Made by a program: the position numbers and the translations under genes. Of a stretch of 64,000 bases of DNA, positions 34,096 to 43,005 are shown one piece after another (position 1 is the first letter of the stretch; each line of letters begins with the position of its first letter). Location: NCBI GenBank assembly GCA_037444685.1, contig JBBILX010000001.1:372001-436000 (forward strand), in the 5' to 3' direction. This DNA comes from UBA964 sp037444685. Its GTDB lineage: Bacteria; Pseudomonadota; Gammaproteobacteria; Steroidobacterales; Steroidobacteraceae. The notes below the pieces were generated by a model, which searched no databases, was not told where the DNA came from, and worked only from the letters and a program-made list of their open reading frames with translations.

Positions 34096-35397
34096 TCACC
34101 TGCTGGCGCGCGTATGTCCTTCGGCGAAGCGGTCCTGGGCTGACACGACCTGGCCGCGTACGACTGGCCGGGTGCCGGCGTGATACTCGGCCAGCAGTTC
34201 ATCGATGCGCTGGAATACGGTACGCAAGGTCGCGGGGTCCGGCAGATTCGTGATCCGGAAATGCGTACGGTAAGGAACGTTGAAGCTGACCCCCGGGGCC
34301 ACCAGCACGTGTTTCCGCTCGAGCAGGTCGAGGGCGAAGACCTGATCGTCGAAGTCGGGCAGCGCCTGCATGTCGATGCCGGGAAACGCGTACAGCGCCC
34401 CGCGGGGCCGCCGCAGCGTGAGGTAGCGGCTCGCGGCGATCGACTCGACGATGACACGGCGAGATTCGTAGAGTCGCCCGCCGGGCGCCACGAGTTCGCG
34501 AATGCTCTGGTATCCCCCGAGCGCGGTCTGCACGGCCCACTGCCCCGGCACGTTCGCGCAGAGTCGCAGCGAGGCTAGCAGCTCGAGCGCGCCGACGAAA
34601 TCCTGGGCGCCGCGCAGCTTGCCCGACAGCACGCTCCAGCCCACCCGGTAGCCGCAGGCGCGGTAGACCTTGGACAGGCCGGACATCGTGACACAGAGCG
34701 TATCGTGCACCAGCGTCGCCATCGGCACGAACTCGGCTTCGTCGTAGAGAATCTGGTCGTAGATCTCGTCGCAAAGCAGCACGAGCCCGCGACGCTCCGC
34801 GATCCGTGCGATATGTTCCAAGGTGGAGCGAGGATAGACCGCCCCGGTCGGATTGTTCGGGTTGATCACGACGATCGCCCGGGTGCGCGGCGTCACGAGC
34901 GACTCGAGCTCCTCCGGGTCGGGCACGAAGTCGTCGGAAGGGTGACAGGGATAGTGAACCGCGCGCCCGCGGTTGAGATTGACCGCTGCAGTCCAGAGAG
35001 GGTAGTCCGGGCTCGGCACGAGCACTTCGTCGCCGTCGTTGAGCAGCGCCCGGAGCGTCAGGTCAATGAGCTCGCTGACGCCATTGCCGATGAAGACGTC
35101 CTCGGCACTGACGCCCTGAACGCCGCGCGCCTGCTGCTGCATGACGACGGCCTCGCGGGCCGGGAAGATGCCCTTCTGATGGCAGTACCCTTCGCTCTCG
35201 GCAAAGTTCTCGATGACGGCGAGACGCATGGTCTCGGGCGTACGGAAGCCGAACAAGGCCGGATTGCCGATGTTCAACGAGATGATCTCGTAGCCCATGC
35301 GGCCGAGCTCCTGCGCCCGCCGCGCGAGCCTGCCGCGGATCTCATAGCGGACGTTGCGCAATGCCTCACTGGTCCGGATCGTCGGCTCGGCGTTCAT
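34096..35397 (-). CDS. alaA: PLP-dependent class I aminotransferase (alanine transaminase AlaA-like)
   Basis: This 433-residue fold-type I aminotransferase closely follows the AlaA/YfbQ pattern: ISLNIGNPALFGFRTPE near the N-terminus, GYCHQKGIFPAREAV, NGVSELIDL, INPNNPTGAVYP, the PLP lysine in SGLSKVYRACGYRVGW, and FRITNLPD with the carboxylate Arg. AlaA makes alanine from pyruvate and glutamate. The protein is about 30 residues longer than the E. coli enzyme at the C-terminus. It lies directly upstream of the AddB-like gene and is divergent from the methyltransferase gene. Confidence 0.88.
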   Translation of the reverse strand: MNAEPTIRTSEALRNVRYEIRGRLARRAQELGRMGYEIISLNIGNPALFGFRTPETMRLAVIENFAESEGYCHQKGIFPAREAVVMQQQARGVQGVSAEDVFIGNGVSELIDLTLRALLNDGDEVLVPSPDYPLWTAAVNLNRGRAVHYPCHPSDDFVPDPEELESLVTPRTRAIVVINPNNPTGAVYPRSTLEHIARIAERRGLVLLCDEIYDQILYDEAEFVPMATLVHDTLCVTMSGLSKVYRACGYRVGWSVLSGKLRGAQDFVGALELLASLRLCANVPGQWAVQTALGGYQSIRELVAPGGRLYESRRVIVESIAASRYLTLRRPRGALYAFPGIDMQALPDFDDQVFALDLLERKHVLVAPGVSFNVPYRTHFRITNLPDPATLRTVFQRIDELLAEYHAGTRPVVRGQVVSAQDRFAEGHTRASR

Positions 35398-35491
35398 CCA
35401 AACAGAATAACCCGTTCCGACCGCCTTGGCACGACCCCGCTATCGGCAATGCGCGCTGTGTCTCGTCGTCATGGGGTGTTAGGCTTGGAAC

Positions 35492-36730
35492 ATGACGCTC
35501 TCGATTCGCGTACCCCGTTCCCGTCAGCCGAGGATCGATCAGATCGCCGTTGCGACGCACGACGAGAAGGCGCGGCAGCGCTTCGTCTCGACGCTGCGCA
35601 AGCGCCTGATGGTCGACATGGCCGTCTCGATGAGGAGGCGCTACGAATCCGTGGTGGAACCCGAGTTCCGCAGGCGGTATGGTCGACGGCCGCGCGATGG
35701 CCGCGAAGTCCGGAGGGCGATGCTGAACGAGCCGTACTTCCAGGCTTGGTCGTCGCTTCGGCACGCGGCCCAGCAGATGACCTGGTGGTCCGTCATGCCG
35801 CAGGTCGAGAGGAATCTCGACACGCTGGTGGAAACCGCCCGGCAGGTCGCCACCGAAACGGGACCTGGTTCCTTGCGCCTCGACCCTACCTTGCCGATTC
35901 CACGTGATGTCACCGCCATGGACATCCACCTGATGCCGGGTTGCTTCCACAGCGAGTATCGTCCCGACGATGTCGGCGTCGGGGCAGTCTACTGGTACGG
36001 TACCGAAGTCTTTACCGCCGGCCTCAAGCTGCGCCACCTTGGCGGCGGCGTAGCGCGTTCGATCGCGCACTGGGTGCGCCTGCGCCATCCGGAGCTGCAG
36101 CCGCGCCGACTGCTCGACCTCGGCTGCAGCGCGGGCACCCAGCTCTTGCCGTACCTCGACGTGTTCCCGGATTGCGAGGGGCACGGTGTCGATGTCGGTG
36201 CGCCGTTGCTGCGCTTCGGTCACGCGCGCGCCCGCGCGCTCGGCTACAACGTGCATTTCTCTCAGCAGGATGCAAGGCGGCTCGACTATGCCGATGGCAT
36301 GTTTGACCTCGTGGTATCCAGCTTCTTCCTTCACGAGCAGTCGGCGGATACGATCCGCAAGGTCCTGCGCGAAGCCCGCCGCGTGCTCCGCCCCGGCGGT
36401 CTCATGGTCCACATGGAGCTGCCACCGGCGAGCGAGGTGGATCCCTACTACAACTTCTATCTAGACTGGGACGCCTATTACAACAACGAGCCCCACTACG
36501 CGGGTTTTCGCGCGGCTGACCCTCGGCGCCTCTGCATTGCCGCCGGGTTTGCGCCGGAGCGCTGCTTTGCGACCCGCATCGCCAATTACGGCACGGTCAG
36601 CGACGAGGAATTCCGTGCCGTGGCCCTCGGCGAGCGCCCTGCCCCACCCCACGGCAACGGCGCCAGCTGGTTCATCTTCGGCGCGGTCAAGCAGCTGAGG
36701 GAGCAGCCGGTCGCTCAGACGGCAGCCTAA
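35492..36730 (+). CDS. Class I SAM-dependent methyltransferase with long N-terminal extension
   Basis: This 412-residue protein has a methyltransferase core (about 190-320): LLDLGCSAGTQLL is the SAM-binding glycine loop, GVDVGAPLL the acidic strand-2 end, and DLVVSSFFLHEQ and VLRPGGLMVHME complete the fold. The first ~180 residues are Arg-rich and do not resemble a domain I know; they may bind substrate or a partner. It has its own leader (94-base divergent spacer) and is followed by a convergent cluster. The substrate is unknown. Confidence 0.82.
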   Translation: MTLSIRVPRSRQPRIDQIAVATHDEKARQRFVSTLRKRLMVDMAVSMRRRYESVVEPEFRRRYGRRPRDGREVRRAMLNEPYFQAWSSLRHAAQQMTWWSVMPQVERNLDTLVETARQVATETGPGSLRLDPTLPIPRDVTAMDIHLMPGCFHSEYRPDDVGVGAVYWYGTEVFTAGLKLRHLGGGVARSIAHWVRLRHPELQPRRLLDLGCSAGTQLLPYLDVFPDCEGHGVDVGAPLLRFGHARARALGYNVHFSQQDARRLDYADGMFDLVVSSFFLHEQSADTIRKVLREARRVLRPGGLMVHMELPPASEVDPYYNFYLDWDAYYNNEPHYAGFRAADPRRLCIAAGFAPERCFATRIANYGTVSDEEFRAVALGERPAPPHGNGASWFIFGAVKQLREQPVAQTAA

Positions 36731-36782
36731 GCCTCACCGACGGGCTACCGACGCTTTTTTTGAGCTCTTCGAACCGGGCCGG

Positions 36783-37733
36783 CTATTTGCGCCGCCGCTT
36801 CCTGACGTGTTTGTGGTCGACCTGGCCATCGCCGTGGTGGTGCGGCACGTCGCCGTGCGCATGTCCGTGGTCGTACTCGAAGTCGACGGGGTGATTGTGT
36901 CCGTGCGTGTTGATCCACTTGTATAGGTCCGGCATCCAGTGCTGGACTCGACTCGCCGCACGCTGCCGGTTCTCCTCGACATTGGTCCACGGGTTGAAGT
37001 GGAAGTGGTTGTAGAGACGGCTGTCGGTACGGCCTATGGCCAGCGTACCGAGCTTGCAACCGAAGGCACCGTGGTTGATGTACGGCGGACGATAGAAGTA
37101 GCCGCCGGTCGGCAACTCGCCGAACTGCATCATCCACGAGGTGCCCCAGATGTGATACGCCTCTTCGGCGCAGTCGTGGTAGGAAATGTTGTCCTGCCAG
37201 AAATTCGGAGTCATGCAGTAGAGGAACGTGAACGCCTGCGTTCGCTGGTCGAAGTGCAGCACCTTGACCATGCAGCCCGGCGCCGTCGCCGGGTAGAAAT
37301 GGGTCGAGGTCCACTGCATGTTGTCGTAGGCGTTGATGGCCGCGAAATGATGCCGCTCGGCACGAGGGTGATCGCTGTCCGACTCGACAAAGGACGGCTC
37401 ACCGTAATTGTAGAACAGCAATCCCGTCGCGCCGCGGGGCGAGTTCAGCGCCTCGAGAGCGACACCGGCCGGGACGAAGAAGTAGCTGCCGGGCCCCCAG
37501 GTCTTGCTGCCGACGTTGATCGAGCCCGACATGATGAACAGCTCGTACTCGCTGTAGCTCATGCCAGGGGGCTGCTTGTAGCCGGGCTCGAACATCACGG
37601 TCATCGAGCAGGCGCCGTTGTCGGGGTCCAGCGACAGCATCTTGTACTGCATGCCTTTGGGGAAACCGGGCATGCTGAATTTCTTGAACGGGACGTCGCG
37701 ATCGACGAACGGTTCGATATGCGGTCTGGCCAT
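36783..37733 (-). CDS. Double-cupin protein with histidine-rich C-terminal tail
   Basis: This 316-residue protein has two cupin-like halves (about 30-125 and 150-255); runs such as Y-S-E-Y-E-L-F-I-M-S-G and G-P-G-S-Y-F-F-V-P-A-G are typical cupin motifs. No signal peptide is visible. Residues 274-316 form a tail with eleven histidines (including H-G-H-A-H and H-H-H) ending in a Lys/Arg run, which suggests metal storage or binding. It may belong with DUF4437/ChrR-type cupins. The 84-residue gene lies 10 bases upstream on the same strand, and both appear to share the promoter at 38039-38067. The function is not known. Confidence 0.72.
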   Translation of the reverse strand: MARPHIEPFVDRDVPFKKFSMPGFPKGMQYKMLSLDPDNGACSMTVMFEPGYKQPPGMSYSEYELFIMSGSINVGSKTWGPGSYFFVPAGVALEALNSPRGATGLLFYNYGEPSFVESDSDHPRAERHHFAAINAYDNMQWTSTHFYPATAPGCMVKVLHFDQRTQAFTFLYCMTPNFWQDNISYHDCAEEAYHIWGTSWMMQFGELPTGGYFYRPPYINHGAFGCKLGTLAIGRTDSRLYNHFHFNPWTNVEENRQRAASRVQHWMPDLYKWINTHGHNHPVDFEYDHGHAHGDVPHHHGDGQVDHKHVRKRRRK

Positions 37734-37743
37734 CGCGATACCC

Positions 37744-37998
37744 TCAGAAAACCACTTTGAACTTGCGACGCGGCTTCACGGGGATCTCCTCGGGCCGGAT
37801 CTTGCGGAGCTGATCGAAGTGCACGTGGAAGCCGCGGGTCTGGATGCGGTGCAGGAAGTCGGCGATCCACTTGTCGCGTTTCGGCGCGAGATCGTCCATC
37901 TCCTTGACGATCTTGCGGTACCTGACCTTCTGCTCCTGTATCTCGCGGTTTAGCCAGGCCTGGGCCTCTTTGCTGCGCTTGTATGGAATCAACTTCAT
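37744..37998 (-). CDS. Small basic hypothetical protein, 84 aa
   Basis: I do not recognise this protein. It has 84 residues, strongly charged and Lys/Arg-rich (RSKEAQAW, KVRYRKIVKEMDD, the C-terminal KPRRKFKVVF), is predicted helical in the first two thirds, and has no membrane segment. The ATG at 37998 has an AGAGGG ribosome site, and a promoter-like sequence lies about 40 bases upstream. It is the first gene of a two-gene unit with the cupin gene, which suggests the two proteins act together (inference). Confidence 0.72.
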   Translation of the reverse strand: MKLIPYKRSKEAQAWLNREIQEQKVRYRKIVKEMDDLAPKRDKWIADFLHRIQTRGFHVHFDQLRKIRPEEIPVKPRRKFKVVF

Positions 37999-38038
37999 CG
38001 TCCGCCCTCTGGGGTTTGAGACGAGCCCCCTTTGGGTG

Positions 38039-38067
38039 CTTATACCGAAGCAGCCGCATCTAAACAA
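38039..38067 (-). promoter_or_regulatory. Candidate sigma70 promoter of the 84-aa/cupin unit
   Basis: Reading leftward, TTGTTT (38067-38062) and TATAAG (38044-38039) are separated by exactly 17 bp. The -10 matches consensus at five of six positions and the -35 at three. The start codon of the 84-residue gene lies about 40 bases downstream, a plausible leader length. Confidence 0.45.
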
Positions 38068-38117
38068 CGGCGACCCTTCAGCAGCGCCGCGCTTCGGGCG
38101 GACGACACCGCGTGGGA

Positions 38118-39725
38118 TCAGCGCTTCGGCACGCTCATGTAGCGCGAGAGATGGATGCCTCGGGCGTTGTGCTCCCAGCCGAGAAGTCGCGTCGAGACGA
38201 GCCGCCGTCCCACGAAATAATAGAGCGGCGCGACGGGCTGTTCCGCCAGGGCGACCTGCTCGGCCTCCCGCAGCAGGCCCGCTCGTCGCTCGAGGTCGGC
38301 CTCGGCCGTGGCGCGGGCGAGCAGTCCGTCGAAGCGCGCGCTGCGGTACCCGGACTGGTTCATGGTCGTTCCGGCGGCTGCACCGTCGAGACGCTCGAGG
38401 AAGGCGAGCGCATCGCTGTGTCCGGCGAGCCAGAGTGCGCGTACGGAGTCGAACTCTCCGCGGGCCACGTCGGCGGACAGCGCGCGCTGCTCCTTGGCCT
38501 GCAGCTCCGGCCGGACGCCGATCGAGCGCCACATCGCGTCGATTACGACCGCGATGCGCCGATTGATGTCGTTGGCGGGAAAAGCGAGCCGGATCCTCAG
38601 CGGATTGCCCGGCCCATAGCCTGCCTCGGCGAGCAGCCGGCGCGCCTCGGCGCGGCGTCGCTCCGCTGGCCAGGTCGCGAAATCGACCCGCGCTGGCGAC
38701 GGATAGTTCGTCGCCCCGGGGGCGACGAAGCCGTAGGCCGCGAGCCGTGCGTCGCCGAGCACGTTACGCGCGATTGCCTCGCGTTCGAGCGCCATCGACA
38801 GTGCACGTCGTACCCGCAGATCGCGCGTGACACCCCTGTTGACGTTGAAGGCGATGACCTCGACACCGAGTCCCTGATCGACCTTGAGCTGGTTGCCGAA
38901 CTCGCGTCGCGCACGCTCCATCTGATCGGGCGGCACGGTCAGCACGAAATCGAGTTCACCCGCCTGGAAGCGACGGATTGAGGTCGTCGCCTGGGTCACC
39001 GGATAGTGCACGACCTCGTCGGCCGGGACGTTGGCAGCATCGTAGAAATTGGGATTGCGGCGCAGCCGGATGAACGCGTTCGGGCGCCACTCGGCGAGCA
39101 CGAAGGGACCATTGCTGACGATGCGCCCGGGGCGGATCCACTCGTCGCCGAATCTCTCGACGACCGCGCGCGGCACCGGCATCGCGAAACTCGCCAGCAC
39201 TTCGGGAAGATACGGTGCCGGATGCTCGAGTGTGAGCACGAGCGTGCGCCGGTCGATCGCCCTCACCCCGAGCGTCTCGACAGCTGCCTTGCCGGCCGAG
39301 ACGGCGCGCGCATTGCGAATCGCGAACAGCCGCCCGGCGTACGGGAACGCGGTGGCCGGCGACAGCGCGCGGCGTAGCGAGTACTCGAAGTCGCGTGCAT
39401 CGAGTGCCGACCCGTCGGACCATTGGAGCCCGGCCCGCATTCGGAACGTCCACGTCAGGCCGTCGGGACTGACCATCCAGCTCTCGGCGGCGCCCGCGAT
39501 CGGCTGCGCGCGTACGTCGAGTGTGGTCAGGCCGACGAACAGGTCCGACATGATCGTCGTCTCGCCCGGAAAGCCGACCTTGTGCGGATCGAGCGTCGTC
39601 GCGTCGTCGGTGCCGGCCCGGTGGACGACGTTGCGCGCCACGGTCTGCGCTCCGACCGTGGCTGGCCCAACGGAGACCAGCAGCGCCGCCACGACGCCGA
39701 ATACAGCGGGAGCGAGGCGCCGCAT
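38118..39725 (-). CDS. ABC transporter peptide-type substrate-binding protein (OppA family), copy 1
   Basis: This 535-residue periplasmic solute-binding protein of family 5 has a Sec signal (MRRLAPAVFGVVAALLVSV...VGAQ). The family block LQWSDGSALDARDFEYSLRR and the segments SNGPFVLAEWRPN and RVRRALSMALEREAI are present. It is clearly paralogous to the protein at 41389-43005, sharing most blocks from N- to C-terminus including the end VAPLYYFVGRRLVS. There is no lipobox, so it is soluble. Permease and ATPase genes are not adjacent; the OppBCDF set at 48.5-52.3 kb is the likely partner. A long upstream extension of the frame is noise. Confidence 0.9.
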   Translation of the reverse strand: MRRLAPAVFGVVAALLVSVGPATVGAQTVARNVVHRAGTDDATTLDPHKVGFPGETTIMSDLFVGLTTLDVRAQPIAGAAESWMVSPDGLTWTFRMRAGLQWSDGSALDARDFEYSLRRALSPATAFPYAGRLFAIRNARAVSAGKAAVETLGVRAIDRRTLVLTLEHPAPYLPEVLASFAMPVPRAVVERFGDEWIRPGRIVSNGPFVLAEWRPNAFIRLRRNPNFYDAANVPADEVVHYPVTQATTSIRRFQAGELDFVLTVPPDQMERARREFGNQLKVDQGLGVEVIAFNVNRGVTRDLRVRRALSMALEREAIARNVLGDARLAAYGFVAPGATNYPSPARVDFATWPAERRRAEARRLLAEAGYGPGNPLRIRLAFPANDINRRIAVVIDAMWRSIGVRPELQAKEQRALSADVARGEFDSVRALWLAGHSDALAFLERLDGAAAGTTMNQSGYRSARFDGLLARATAEADLERRAGLLREAEQVALAEQPVAPLYYFVGRRLVSTRLLGWEHNARGIHLSRYMSVPKR

Positions 39726-39727
39726 CG

Positions 39728-40426
39728 TCAGCACCTCGTCGTGAGCCGCTGGCGGCGGCCGAACAAGGCGGCGCGCGCCTTGCGGTCCGGATTGCCGATC
39801 TTCATCTGCTGCTCGAGCAGGGCCACGCCGCGCTGCACGGCCGGCCGCTGCTCGATGGTCTCGTACCAGCGCCGGACGCGCGGAAAGTCCTCGAGATCGA
39901 TCCGATGCAGCCAGCGTACCCGCACCCAAGGCCACGTGGCGATGTCGGCGATCGAATAGTCGCCGGCGAGAAACCGGGCGCGGCGCAGCCGGCGATCCAT
40001 GACGCCATAGAGACGCAGGGTCTCGTTGCGGTAACGCTCGATCGCATAGGGGATCTTCCTCGGTGCGTAGCCGAGGAAATGTCCGCACTGGCCGAACATG
40101 GGGCCGACGTTCGCGATCTGGAACGCGAGCCACTGCAGCACGATGTAGCGCTCGCGAGCCGCGCTGGGCAGGAACATCGCCGATTTCTCGGCGAGGTACT
40201 GCAGGATCGCGCCCGACTCGAACAGCGCTAACGGGCGTCCGTCCGGCCCGTCGCGATCGACGATCGCAGGTATCTTGTGATTGGGGTTGATACGCAGGAA
40301 CGCGGGACGGAACTGCTCGCCGCGCAGGATGTTCACCGGCCTGAGCCGGTATGGCAAGCCGCACTCCTCGAGCATGATCGAGGCCTTGTGCCCATTCGGC
40401 GTGGGCCAGTAGTACAGATCGATCAA
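39728..40426 (-). CDS. Glutathione S-transferase family protein (nu-class/YfcG-like)
   Basis: This 232-residue GST has a thioredoxin-fold N-terminal domain (YYWPTPNGHKASIMLEE, NHKIPAIVD, FESGAILQYLAE, where Ser in the ESG contacts glutathione) and an all-helical C-terminal domain with YSIADIATWPW. The T-P-N-G motif is typical of the YfcG/YghU group, which handles disulfides and peroxides, but catabolic roles also exist. It is one base upstream of the OppA-like gene stop-start junction, so the two are co-transcribed. Confidence 0.88.
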   Translation of the reverse strand: MIDLYYWPTPNGHKASIMLEECGLPYRLRPVNILRGEQFRPAFLRINPNHKIPAIVDRDGPDGRPLALFESGAILQYLAEKSAMFLPSAARERYIVLQWLAFQIANVGPMFGQCGHFLGYAPRKIPYAIERYRNETLRLYGVMDRRLRRARFLAGDYSIADIATWPWVRVRWLHRIDLEDFPRVRRWYETIEQRPAVQRGVALLEQQMKIGNPDRKARAALFGRRQRLTTRC

Positions 40427-40511
40427 GCGGGACCTCGCGGGCCGTCGATGTGGGCGCTGCTATGATGGCAGGGTGACGCTCGTCGTGTCGAACGGGCGCG
40501 GGAGAACCAGC

Positions 40512-41426
40512 ATGCTCAGCGCCATCGTTGCCGTCACGCTCTCGGTGCCCGATCTCAACGCGGCCGAGCAGGCCTATGCGCAGTGGCTCAGCTATCGCAC
40601 GGTCGAGCATGGGCTCGTTTCCCGCGAAACGGCGTCCGCATGGGGTGCACCCCTCGCCGAGGGGCGCCGATACGCCGTGATGCAACCGGCGAGCGGCGAG
40701 CGGGTCTACCTGCGTCTCGTGCAGTCGCCGCCTACACCCGGCTACGAGGTCATGAAGACCTACGGCTGGAATGCGAACGAGATCCTCGTGCGGGATCCCG
40801 ATGCCCTCGCGGCACGCTTCACTTCGCCGAACTCGCCATTCCGGGTCATCGGGCCGCCTCGTCCGCTGGCCTCCAATTCGGCGGTCCGCGCCATGCAGGC
40901 CATCGGGCCGGCCGGCGAGCTCAACTATTTCACGCGGATCCCTCCAGAGGGCGGGGCGCTGATCAGCACACCTGCCCGCTCCGAGGTCGACCGGACCTTC
41001 ATCGTCGTGCTGGGCGGGCCGGACATGGACGCCATGCGCAAGTTCTACGCCGAGGTCATCGGCGCCCAGGTCACGGACCCCTATCCGACCACCGTCAATG
41101 TGCTGCAGGACGCCTATGGCCTGCCGCGCGAGCATCGGACGAAGCTCGCTCTCGTGACGATCTCACCGGGTTTCCTGATCGAACTCGACGAGTACCCGCC
41201 TGCAGCCCGGCCGAGACCGACCCGCACCGGCGATCTGCCTCCGGGCCTCGCGATCGTGAGCTTCGCGGTATCGTCTCTGGATGCTCGCGCGCTGCCTTGG
41301 TCGGTGCCCCCCGCGCCCCGGCAGGGCCGCTTCTACGCCGGCAGGCGAAGCGGCATGTTGCGCGGCGCTGCCGGCGAGTGGGTTGAACTCATCGAGCACC
41401 CGGCGCCAGCGACAGCCAGCGATTGA
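40512..41426 (+). CDS. VOC/glyoxalase-fold protein with two VOC modules
   Basis: This 304-residue protein has two vicinal-oxygen-chelate modules (about 1-130 and 145-300): VAVTLSVPDLNAAEQAYAQWL opens the first and VVLGGPDMDAMRKFYAEVIGA the second. I chose the ATG at 40512, preceded by GGGAG at good spacing, over an upstream GTG at 40473. It is the only rightward gene in this stretch, between two leftward blocks. Its 3' end overlaps the convergent OppA-like gene by 38 bases. The family covers glutathione-dependent lyases, ring-cleavage dioxygenases and isomerases; the reaction here is unknown. Confidence 0.8.
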   Translation: MLSAIVAVTLSVPDLNAAEQAYAQWLSYRTVEHGLVSRETASAWGAPLAEGRRYAVMQPASGERVYLRLVQSPPTPGYEVMKTYGWNANEILVRDPDALAARFTSPNSPFRVIGPPRPLASNSAVRAMQAIGPAGELNYFTRIPPEGGALISTPARSEVDRTFIVVLGGPDMDAMRKFYAEVIGAQVTDPYPTTVNVLQDAYGLPREHRTKLALVTISPGFLIELDEYPPAARPRPTRTGDLPPGLAIVSFAVSSLDARALPWSVPPAPRQGRFYAGRRSGMLRGAAGEWVELIEHPAPATASD

Positions 41427-43005
41427 CGTGCACGCCGCGCGGATTGTCCACCCAGCCTCGCACGCGGGGCGAGACGAGACGGCGACCCACATAGACATAG
41501 AGCGGGGCGACGGGCTGCAGTGTCATGGCGCGCTGTTCCGCCGCCCACAGCGCCGCGGCACGGGCGACGGGATCCACGAGTCCGTCTGCACGTGCGAGTT
41601 CTCGGTCGTAGACGGCATCGCGGAAGCCGGACACATTCATAGGACCGGCACGGCTGTCGAGCAGGCGCAGGAACGACGAGGCGTCGGTATCCTCGGCATA
41701 CCAGGCCGCGCGCGCGACATCGAAATCACCTTGCTGGATCGCGAGCTGATGGGCCCGCAGGTCGCCACTCAGCAGTTCGGTGCGGATGCCGACCGTTTGC
41801 CACATCGCCGACACGGCCAGCGCGACGCGCCGGTGGGTCTCACTGTTCGGATGCCGAAAGCGCACGGTCAGCGGGCGCGGCGGTCCGAAGCCCGCGGCGG
41901 CCAGCAGCCCACGCGCCTCAACCCGCCGGCGCTGCTGACTCCATGACGCAAAGTCGGCGCAAACACCCTGCGGGTAGTTCCGCACGCCGGGCGGGACCAG
42001 GCAGTAGGCGGCCGGCTCGCCAGCGCGAAGGATGCGCTCGCCAAGCACGTCGCGATCGATCGCCATCGAGAGCGCGCGCCGCACGCGCGCATCGTCGAGC
42101 GGCGGACGGCGGGTGTTGAAGGCGAGGTACTCGAGGCCGATTTGCCGAACGAGACGCAGTTGCGGACCGAAATCGCGGCGCAGTTCGTCGATCAGATCGG
42201 ATGGCAGGCTGATCGCAATGTCGAGCTCTCCGGCCCGGTAGCGCGTCAGGGCGGCGCGGGGATCTTCGATCGGGATGTGCAGCACGGCGTCAAGATGCAC
42301 GTTCGTGGCGTCGTGGAAGCGCGGATTGCGCACGAGCCGCACGAACTGGCCCGGGCGCCACTCGGCGAGCGTGAAGGGTCCGTTCGAGACCAGGTTCCCC
42401 GCGCGGGTCCAGGCCCGCCCATGCCGCTCGATGACGTGGCGCGGTACCGGAAACGCCCGGTGCACGAGCAGCTCGGTCAGGTAAGGCGCTGGGTGCTCGA
42501 GCTCGATCACGAACGAGCGCGGGTCCGGAGCCGAGACAGCGAGCGCGTCGACCGGCCGCTCGCCCGTGTTCACGGCCCGGGCGTTGCGAATCACGTAGAG
42601 CAGCGCGGCCGAGGGCGAAGCCGTCGCGGGATCGAACAGCCGGCGAAACGAGTAAAGGAAGTCACGGCTGTCCAACCGTGTGCCGTCGGACCACTGCAGG
42701 CCCTCCCGCAGCCGGAACGAGTACTTCAGGCCATCGGCCGAGACGCTCCAGGACTCGGCGAGTCCGGGGATGGTGCGTGCCGCCGCGTCGACGGTCGTCA
42801 GACCCTGGAACATGTCCTGAGCGAGATTGCCGTCCTGTCCATACAGCCAGAGCTGCGGATCCAGCGTCTGCGGCTCCCCTGGACTGGAACGGCGCAGGAC
42901 CTGCTCGGCGAGTGCCGGGGTCGCAGCGAAGGCGACCAGGCCCATGCAGAGCACCGCGGCCAGCGCCGCGCGTTCGAGCCGCAAGAGCGAGTGGATCTGG
43001 ATCAT
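41389..43005 (-). CDS. ABC transporter peptide-type substrate-binding protein (OppA family), copy 2
   Basis: This 538-residue family-5 solute-binding protein has a Sec signal ending ATPALAE. It mirrors copy 1 over its whole length: LQWSDGTRLDSRDFLYSFRR, SNGPFTLAEWRPG, RVRRALSMAIDRDVL and PVAPLYVYVGRRLVS. Its ATG overlaps the stop of the preceding unknown gene (ATGA), so it belongs to the GST-unknown-OppA unit at 41.4-44.4 kb. No permease is adjacent. Confidence 0.9.
   Translation of the reverse strand: MIQIHSLLRLERAALAAVLCMGLVAFAATPALAEQVLRRSSPGEPQTLDPQLWLYGQDGNLAQDMFQGLTTVDAAARTIPGLAESWSVSADGLKYSFRLREGLQWSDGTRLDSRDFLYSFRRLFDPATASPSAALLYVIRNARAVNTGERPVDALAVSAPDPRSFVIELEHPAPYLTELLVHRAFPVPRHVIERHGRAWTRAGNLVSNGPFTLAEWRPGQFVRLVRNPRFHDATNVHLDAVLHIPIEDPRAALTRYRAGELDIAISLPSDLIDELRRDFGPQLRLVRQIGLEYLAFNTRRPPLDDARVRRALSMAIDRDVLGERILRAGEPAAYCLVPPGVRNYPQGVCADFASWSQQRRRVEARGLLAAAGFGPPRPLTVRFRHPNSETHRRVALAVSAMWQTVGIRTELLSGDLRAHQLAIQQGDFDVARAAWYAEDTDASSFLRLLDSRAGPMNVSGFRDAVYDRELARADGLVDPVARAAALWAAEQRAMTLQPVAPLYVYVGRRLVSPRVRGWVDNPRGVHVNRWLSLAPGAR

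Noticed and set aside
36750..36762. T-run between the methyltransferase and cupin genes as an intrinsic terminator
   Set aside because: There is a run of seven T's but no stable GC stem in front of it; only the short direct repeat CCGACG is present.
39726..41135. 470-codon upstream extension of the OppA-type copy 1 frame
   Set aside because: The extension runs antisense through a real VOC gene and across the GST. A signal peptide begins at 39725, so the gene starts there.
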